From Streptomyces radiopugnans (GTDB lineage Bacteria; Actinomycetota; Actinomycetes; Streptomycetales; Streptomycetaceae), in the NCBI RefSeq assembly GCF_900110735.1, contig NZ_FOET01000006.1:1-64000 (forward strand): a stretch of DNA of 64,000 bases. Direction: 5' to 3'. Below the pieces are notes generated by a model. That model ran no database searches. It saw only the letters and a list, made by a program, of their open reading frames with translations, and was not told where the DNA came from. Position numbers and translations under genes: made by a program. Positions 60,745 to 64,000 of this stretch are shown here, one piece after another (within the stretch, counting starts at the first letter, position 1; each line of letters opens with the position of its first letter).

Positions 60745-61125
60745 ATGAGCACCGTCGCCCTCACCGCCGCCGACTTCGAGAAGACCGTCACCGACAACGA
60801 CATCGTCCTGGTCGACTTCTGGGCCTCCTGGTGCGGCCCGTGCCGCATGTTCGCCCCGGTCTACGAGAAGGCCTCCGAGGCCAACCCCGACATCGTCTTC
60901 GGCAAGGTCGACACCGAGGCCGAGCAGGCCCTGGCCGCCGCCGCCGACATCACCTCCATCCCCACGCTGATGGCCTTCCGCGAGGGCGTCCTCGTCTTCG
61001 CCCAGCCCGGCGCGCTGCCGGCCCAGGCCCTGGACCAGGTGATCACCGCCGTCCGCGGACTCGACATGGACGAGGTGCACGCCTCCGTCGCCGCCCAGGA
61101 ACCCGGCTCCGGCCCGCGCGGCTGA
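60745..61125 (+). CDS. Thioredoxin
   Basis: This 126-residue cytosolic thioredoxin has the WCGPC active site (Cys30, Cys33) in VDFWASWCGPCRMF, the cis-Pro loop ITSIPTLMAF, and a short extended C-terminus. In this locus it probably reduces persulfides formed on rhodanese or other protein cysteines. GGAAGGAA precedes the ATG. The repressor gene follows after 39 bp. Confidence 0.93.
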   Translation: MSTVALTAADFEKTVTDNDIVLVDFWASWCGPCRMFAPVYEKASEANPDIVFGKVDTEAEQALAAAADITSIPTLMAFREGVLVFAQPGALPAQALDQVITAVRGLDMDEVHASVAAQEPGSGPRG

Positions 61126-61164
61126 GCCCGCCCACCGCAGAACGAACCGAAAGGACCGACCATC

Positions 61165-61431
61165 GTGGTCCAGCTTCCTCCCGAGGACGTGCGATCGGCC
61201 GTCAACCGCCTCAAGCGCGCCCAGGGCCAGCTCGCCGGCGTCCTGCGCATGCTGGAGGAAGGACGCGACTGCGAGGACGTCGTCACCCAGCTCGCCGCGG
61301 TCAACCGCGCGCTGGACCGGGCGGGCTTCTCCATCGTGGCCAGCGGCCTCAAGCAGTGCATGGCCCAGGAGGGCGGCGCCGACAGTCTCGACGCCCAGAA
61401 GATGGAGAAGCTCTTCCTCTCCCTGTCCTGA
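61165..61431 (+). CDS. cstR: CstR-like persulfide-sensing repressor (CsoR family)
   Basis: This 88-residue helical protein is a CsoR/RcnR-family repressor. The conserved pair Cys36 (GRDCEDV) and Cys65 (LKQCMAQ) is present, but the copper-ligand His of CsoR at position 61 is Gly. Cys-Cys without His is the mark of CstR, which forms di- or trisulfide bridges on reaction with persulfides. Arg/Lys residues in NRLKRAQGQL suit DNA binding. The start is GTG at 61165 after GAAAGGA. It probably represses both sulfur promoters via the three operators. Confidence 0.88.
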   Translation: MVQLPPEDVRSAVNRLKRAQGQLAGVLRMLEEGRDCEDVVTQLAAVNRALDRAGFSIVASGLKQCMAQEGGADSLDAQKMEKLFLSLS

Positions 61432-61448
61432 GGGCTGTCCTGAGGGCT

Positions 61449-61495
61449 GCGCCCCGGACGCTCCCGGCGGGTCCCGCCCGGAGCGTCCGGGGCGC
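61449..61495. terminator. Bidirectional terminator
   Basis: GCGCCCCGGACGCTCC (61449-61464) and its complement (61480-61495) form a perfect 16-bp stem with a smaller inner hairpin, between two convergent genes. Confidence 0.85.
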
Positions 61496-61501
61496 GTCCG
61501 G

Positions 61502-62584
61502 TCACGTGCGCAGGTGCCGCGCCACGATCCGGGCGCTGGTGGTGAGCGGCACGGCGACCAGCATCCCGAGTACGCCCGCCACGACGCCTCCCGCCAGCAC
61601 CACCACGAGCACCACCAGCGGCGGCAGGCGGACCACCCGGCCCAGCGCCAGCGGCGCGACGACCTGGCTCTCGACCTGCTGGACTACTGTGAGGGCCAGC
61701 GCGGCCCACAGCGCCTGCCACGGGTCGCCGGCCAGCAGGGCGATGAGGACGGCCAGCACGCCTCCCACCAGGGGGCCGACGAAGGGCACCAGGTTGGTCA
61801 CCCCGGCGACCACGCCGACGAACAGCCAGTAGCGCAGCCCGACGGCCCACAGCGCCAGCGACGACGCGACTCCCACGAACGCGGCGACCAGCAACTGCCC
61901 CCGCAGATAGGCGCCGGTGGCCTCCACGCAGCGGGCTGCCACCCCGGTGATCTCCTCACGCCGCCGGCCGGGGAGCAGACCGGCCGCCCAGTCCCTGATC
62001 CGGGGCAGGTCGACGAGCGCGTAGAAGCCGATCACCACACCCGCGAACGTCAGCACCAGGCCGAAGCCGACCGCCGCCGCCCCGGTGCCGACACCGGCCA
62101 GGAGGCTGGCGACGGAGTCGCGGTTCTCCCGCCGCCGCAGCCACCGCGTGATCGCCTCGCCGTCGAGCCGCACCCGCACGTCCAGCCCCAGCCGCTCGGC
62201 CAGGGCCGCCAGCTCGCGTTCCACCCCCTCCAGCGAGGTCGGCAGGCCGGCGAGCACGCCGGAGACCTGCTCCAGCAGCGGCGGGGCGATCAGCAGGGCC
62301 GGCACGGTGACGGCCACGACCAGTGCGGTCACCACCAGGACCGTGCCCGCCGCGCGGGGGAGGCCCCGCCGTTCCAGCAGGCCGACCGCCGGAGCCAGCA
62401 GGTAGACGATCACCACCGCGACGATCACCGGCCACAGCAGCGGCGCCAGCGGCCTGAGCACCCGCAGCAGTCCCCACACCAGGAGGGACAGGCCCAGCAG
62501 CGTCCAGACCACCACCCCGGCACGGACCCACCGGTCGCCGGTCCGGCCCGGGGCGTGGCGCCACTCCGGAACGGAACGGGCCAA
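61502..62584 (-). CDS. AI-2E family (PerM-like) membrane transporter
   Basis: This 360-residue protein has about seven to eight transmembrane helices, with a pair near the N-terminus, a soluble segment (about 110-170) and a helical bundle with NLVPFVGPLVGGVLAVLIAL, the family signature region. Family members include pheromone, K+ or Na+/H+ transporters, so the substrate is unknown; its position beside Mrp antiporter genes hints at an ion role. The start is TTG at 62584 after GGAGGG, 3 bp after the mnhG stop, so it is the distal gene of the antiporter operon. Confidence 0.87.
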   Translation of the reverse strand: MARSVPEWRHAPGRTGDRWVRAGVVVWTLLGLSLLVWGLLRVLRPLAPLLWPVIVAVVIVYLLAPAVGLLERRGLPRAAGTVLVVTALVVAVTVPALLIAPPLLEQVSGVLAGLPTSLEGVERELAALAERLGLDVRVRLDGEAITRWLRRRENRDSVASLLAGVGTGAAAVGFGLVLTFAGVVIGFYALVDLPRIRDWAAGLLPGRRREEITGVAARCVEATGAYLRGQLLVAAFVGVASSLALWAVGLRYWLFVGVVAGVTNLVPFVGPLVGGVLAVLIALLAGDPWQALWAALALTVVQQVESQVVAPLALGRVVRLPPLVVLVVVLAGGVVAGVLGMLVAVPLTTSARIVARHLRT

Positions 62585-62587
62585 GGG

Positions 62588-62932
62588 TCACCACCCTCCG
62601 TCGCGCGGGGCGCCGCCCAGGTCGTCACGGTGCGTGGCCCGTGCCAGCGGGGCGCCCGAGCGGTACGCGGAGCGGCCCACCGCGTACGCCGCGAACGGGG
62701 TGGTGACCAGTTGCAGCAGCACCCCGAGCCCGAGGACGACGGCCGTGAACACCCCGGGCATCAGCAGGAGGACGCCCAGCAGTACGCACACCACCCCCAG
62801 GGCCGCCGCCTTGGCCACCGCGTTGGCCCGGTTGTAGGCGTCGGGCAGGCGGATCAGGCCCAGCGCGGCGACGGCCACCAGGGCGGTGCCGGTGCCCGTG
62901 AGGACGTGGCCGAGCAGTTCCAGGACGGTCAC
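62588..62932 (-). CDS. mnhG: Mrp-type Na+/H+ antiporter subunit G
   Basis: This 114-residue membrane protein has three hydrophobic helices and the family motif GLIRLPDAYNRANAVAKAA near residue 30. It is a small subunit of the multi-protein Mrp/Mnh monovalent cation/proton antiporter. The GTG at 62932 overlaps the mnhF stop as GTGA. The basic C-terminal tail (THRDDLGG) is cytosolic. Confidence 0.9.
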   Translation of the reverse strand: MTVLELLGHVLTGTGTALVAVAALGLIRLPDAYNRANAVAKAAALGVVCVLLGVLLLMPGVFTAVVLGLGVLLQLVTTPFAAYAVGRSAYRSGAPLARATHRDDLGGAPRDGGW

Positions 62933-63186
62933 GACGACCACCGCTCCAGCAGATGGGCCACGGCGACGGTGGTCAGGAAGCCGAGCAGCGTGGCGGCCAG
63001 TACCAGGATCAGCACCGCGGGGGCGTCCAGTCGCACCGCCAGCAGGGCGACGGCCGCCACGAACACCACGAAGGCGAGGTCCACCGCGACCACCCGGTCG
63101 GCGTCCGTGGGGCCGGCCGACATGCGCCACACGGCCACGGCCATGGTCACCGCGAGCACGCCGAGCAGGACCGCGGTCATCGTCAT
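62929..63186 (-). CDS. mnhF: Mrp-type Na+/H+ antiporter subunit F
   Basis: This 85-residue protein has three hydrophobic helices with RMSAGPTDADRVVAVDLAF, the conserved MnhF signature. The ATG at 63186 overlaps the mnhE stop as ATGA. A second in-frame ATG lies at 63180. Confidence 0.9.
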   Translation of the reverse strand: MTMTAVLLGVLAVTMAVAVWRMSAGPTDADRVVAVDLAFVVFVAAVALLAVRLDAPAVLILVLAATLLGFLTTVAVAHLLERWSS

Positions 63187-63593
63187 GGGTTCCCCTCCTG
63201 TCTCCTCGTCCCCCGCGCCGCCCGGGAGTCCGGGGGGCGCAGGGCCGTCAGCAACCGGTCCTCCAGATCGCCGAGTTCACCGAGGAAGCGGCCGGCATCG
63301 GCCGCGTGCATTCCGTGGACGAACAGGGTCGGCGGCTCCGTGCGCACCTCCAGCACGAGCGTTCCCGGCGTCAGCGTGATCAGGTGCGCCAGCACGGTCG
63401 TCTCCGCCGTGGTGCGGCAGCGCAGCCGCATCTCGACCACGACGGGCGCCAGCCCGCTGCCCGGTGTCACGATCTCCCGGGCCACGGTCACGTTGGCGTG
63501 CAGGAACCGCACCCCGTAGTGGCCGAGGAAGGCCACCACCCGTGCCCAGCGGACGGCCGCGCGGCGCAGCCGGGCCGGCTGCCGGGCGGTCAT
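63183..63593 (-). CDS. mnhE: Mrp-type Na+/H+ antiporter subunit E
   Basis: This 136-residue protein matches MnhE: HANVTVAREIVTP and LITLTPGTLVLEV are the family motifs, followed by a C-terminal region LFVHGMHAAD. The usual N-terminal pair of transmembrane helices is reduced: only residues 10-30 are hydrophobic and these are Arg-rich, so the subunit may be N-terminally short. The ATG at 63593 overlaps the mnhD stop as ATGA. Confidence 0.85.
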   Translation of the reverse strand: MTARQPARLRRAAVRWARVVAFLGHYGVRFLHANVTVAREIVTPGSGLAPVVVEMRLRCRTTAETTVLAHLITLTPGTLVLEVRTEPPTLFVHGMHAADAGRFLGELGDLEDRLLTALRPPDSRAARGTRRQEGNP

Positions 63594-64000
63594 CGCGTCA
63601 CCGCCCGTACGTAGGCGGAGGCGTCCAGCAGCCCGGCCGCCGCCTCCGTCGCCGCGGTGAGCAGCGGCTGCGCCGCGATGCCGAGCACCACCGACGGCAC
63701 GGCGAGCACCAGCGTGGGCACGGCGAGCGCCGGCCGGACGGCGGTGCGGGCCATCAGCCGGAGCAGGGGCTCCTCCCTGGACGGGTCCTCCCCGCCCCAG
63801 AAGGAGCCGGACCAGATCTTGACCATGGAGACCAGGGTCAGGAAGCTGACCCCGACGGCGATCCCGACGGCCAGGTGGTCGGCCTCGGCCGCGGCGGCAG
63901 TCCGGCCAGGGAGAGCGCCGAGACCAGGAACGCGGAGGCGATCAGGGGTTCGCGGCGGGCGAGCGAGTCGATCCGGCCGGTGCCGTAGGCCGTCTCCACG
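63590..64000 (-). pseudogene. mnhD: Mrp-type antiporter subunit D, frameshifted, partial at window edge
   Basis: Two frames together encode the C-terminal part of MnhD. From 64000 to about 63890 the frame reads ETAYGTGRIDSLARRE, then SAFLVSALSLAGLPP. Left of about 63895 the homology continues one frame over with EADHLAVGIAVGVSFLTL and MVKIWSGSFW to the stop at 63590. The expected segment after GLPP, usually SGFWAKL-like and some 15 residues, is missing. This points to a deletion that is not a multiple of three, or to a sequence error in a G+C-rich spot. The upstream frame would stop near 63838. Confidence 0.75.

Noticed and set aside
61165..61431. Calling the small repressor a copper sensor CsoR
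   Set aside because: The copper-ligand His is missing and all linked genes handle sulfane sulfur, not copper.

Overview
The window is about 70% G+C or higher, its coding regions use third-position G/C almost exclusively, and it carries families typical of Streptomyces: a conservon, an NsdA-like TPR regulator, a class I terpene cyclase, many partner-switching regulators and a stressosome. It is very probably chromosomal DNA of a Streptomyces or close relative. The left edge is the 5' end of a 16S rRNA gene on the minus strand with its leader and promoters. The right edge lies inside an Mrp-type antiporter operon. I see no insertion sequence, prophage, CRISPR array or tRNA.

1-20 kb is metabolism and envelope. 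After the rRNA promoter region come crr-ptsI (PTS IIA and Enzyme I), a conserved hypothetical gene, acetoacetyl-CoA synthetase, a GH31-like protein with altered catalytic residues, a VanX-like M15 peptidase, a degenerate EAL-CBS protein and the glycerol operon glpF-glpK. A split conservon follows: cvnA and cvnC together, cvnD 1.3 kb away behind an opposite-strand Rieske/DUF2231 gene, and no cvnB. Then come a small membrane protein and a secreted serine hydrolase.

20-32 kb holds a three-gene SMC-like, KITE-like and kleisin-like operon of the MukBEF/Mks/Wadjet kind, with no nuclease gene beside it. A HEAT-repeat-like protein and an NsdA-like regulator lie upstream. 32-40 kb carries a phosphotransferase, an exported amidase, a terpene cyclase next to a leucine-rich-repeat gene, and a Tat-exported serine hydrolase.

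40-57 kb is a dense block of partner-switching parts: two free STAS proteins, a 1381-residue kinase/receiver/phosphatase/anti-sigma polyprotein coupled to a STAS gene, a Ser/Thr kinase, an overlapping rsbR-rsbS-rsbT-(RsbT/RsbX fusion)-PP2C operon, a second PP2C-like protein with a lost metal ligand, and a MEDS-HATPase protein. No sigma factor gene is present.

57-61.5 kb is a sulfane-sulfur (persulfide) detoxification locus: a rhodanese, an MBL-rhodanese fusion, a rhodanese-DUF2892 protein, a TauE/SafE exporter, a thioredoxin and a CstR-like repressor. Three matching inverted-repeat operators lie at its two promoter regions. The last segment has an AI-2E family membrane protein and mnhG-F-E-D read leftward, where mnhD appears frameshifted or internally deleted.

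Neighbouring units are separated by many strong G+C-rich hairpins without T-tracts, and four-base overlaps (ATGA, GTGA, TTGA) are very common inside operons.
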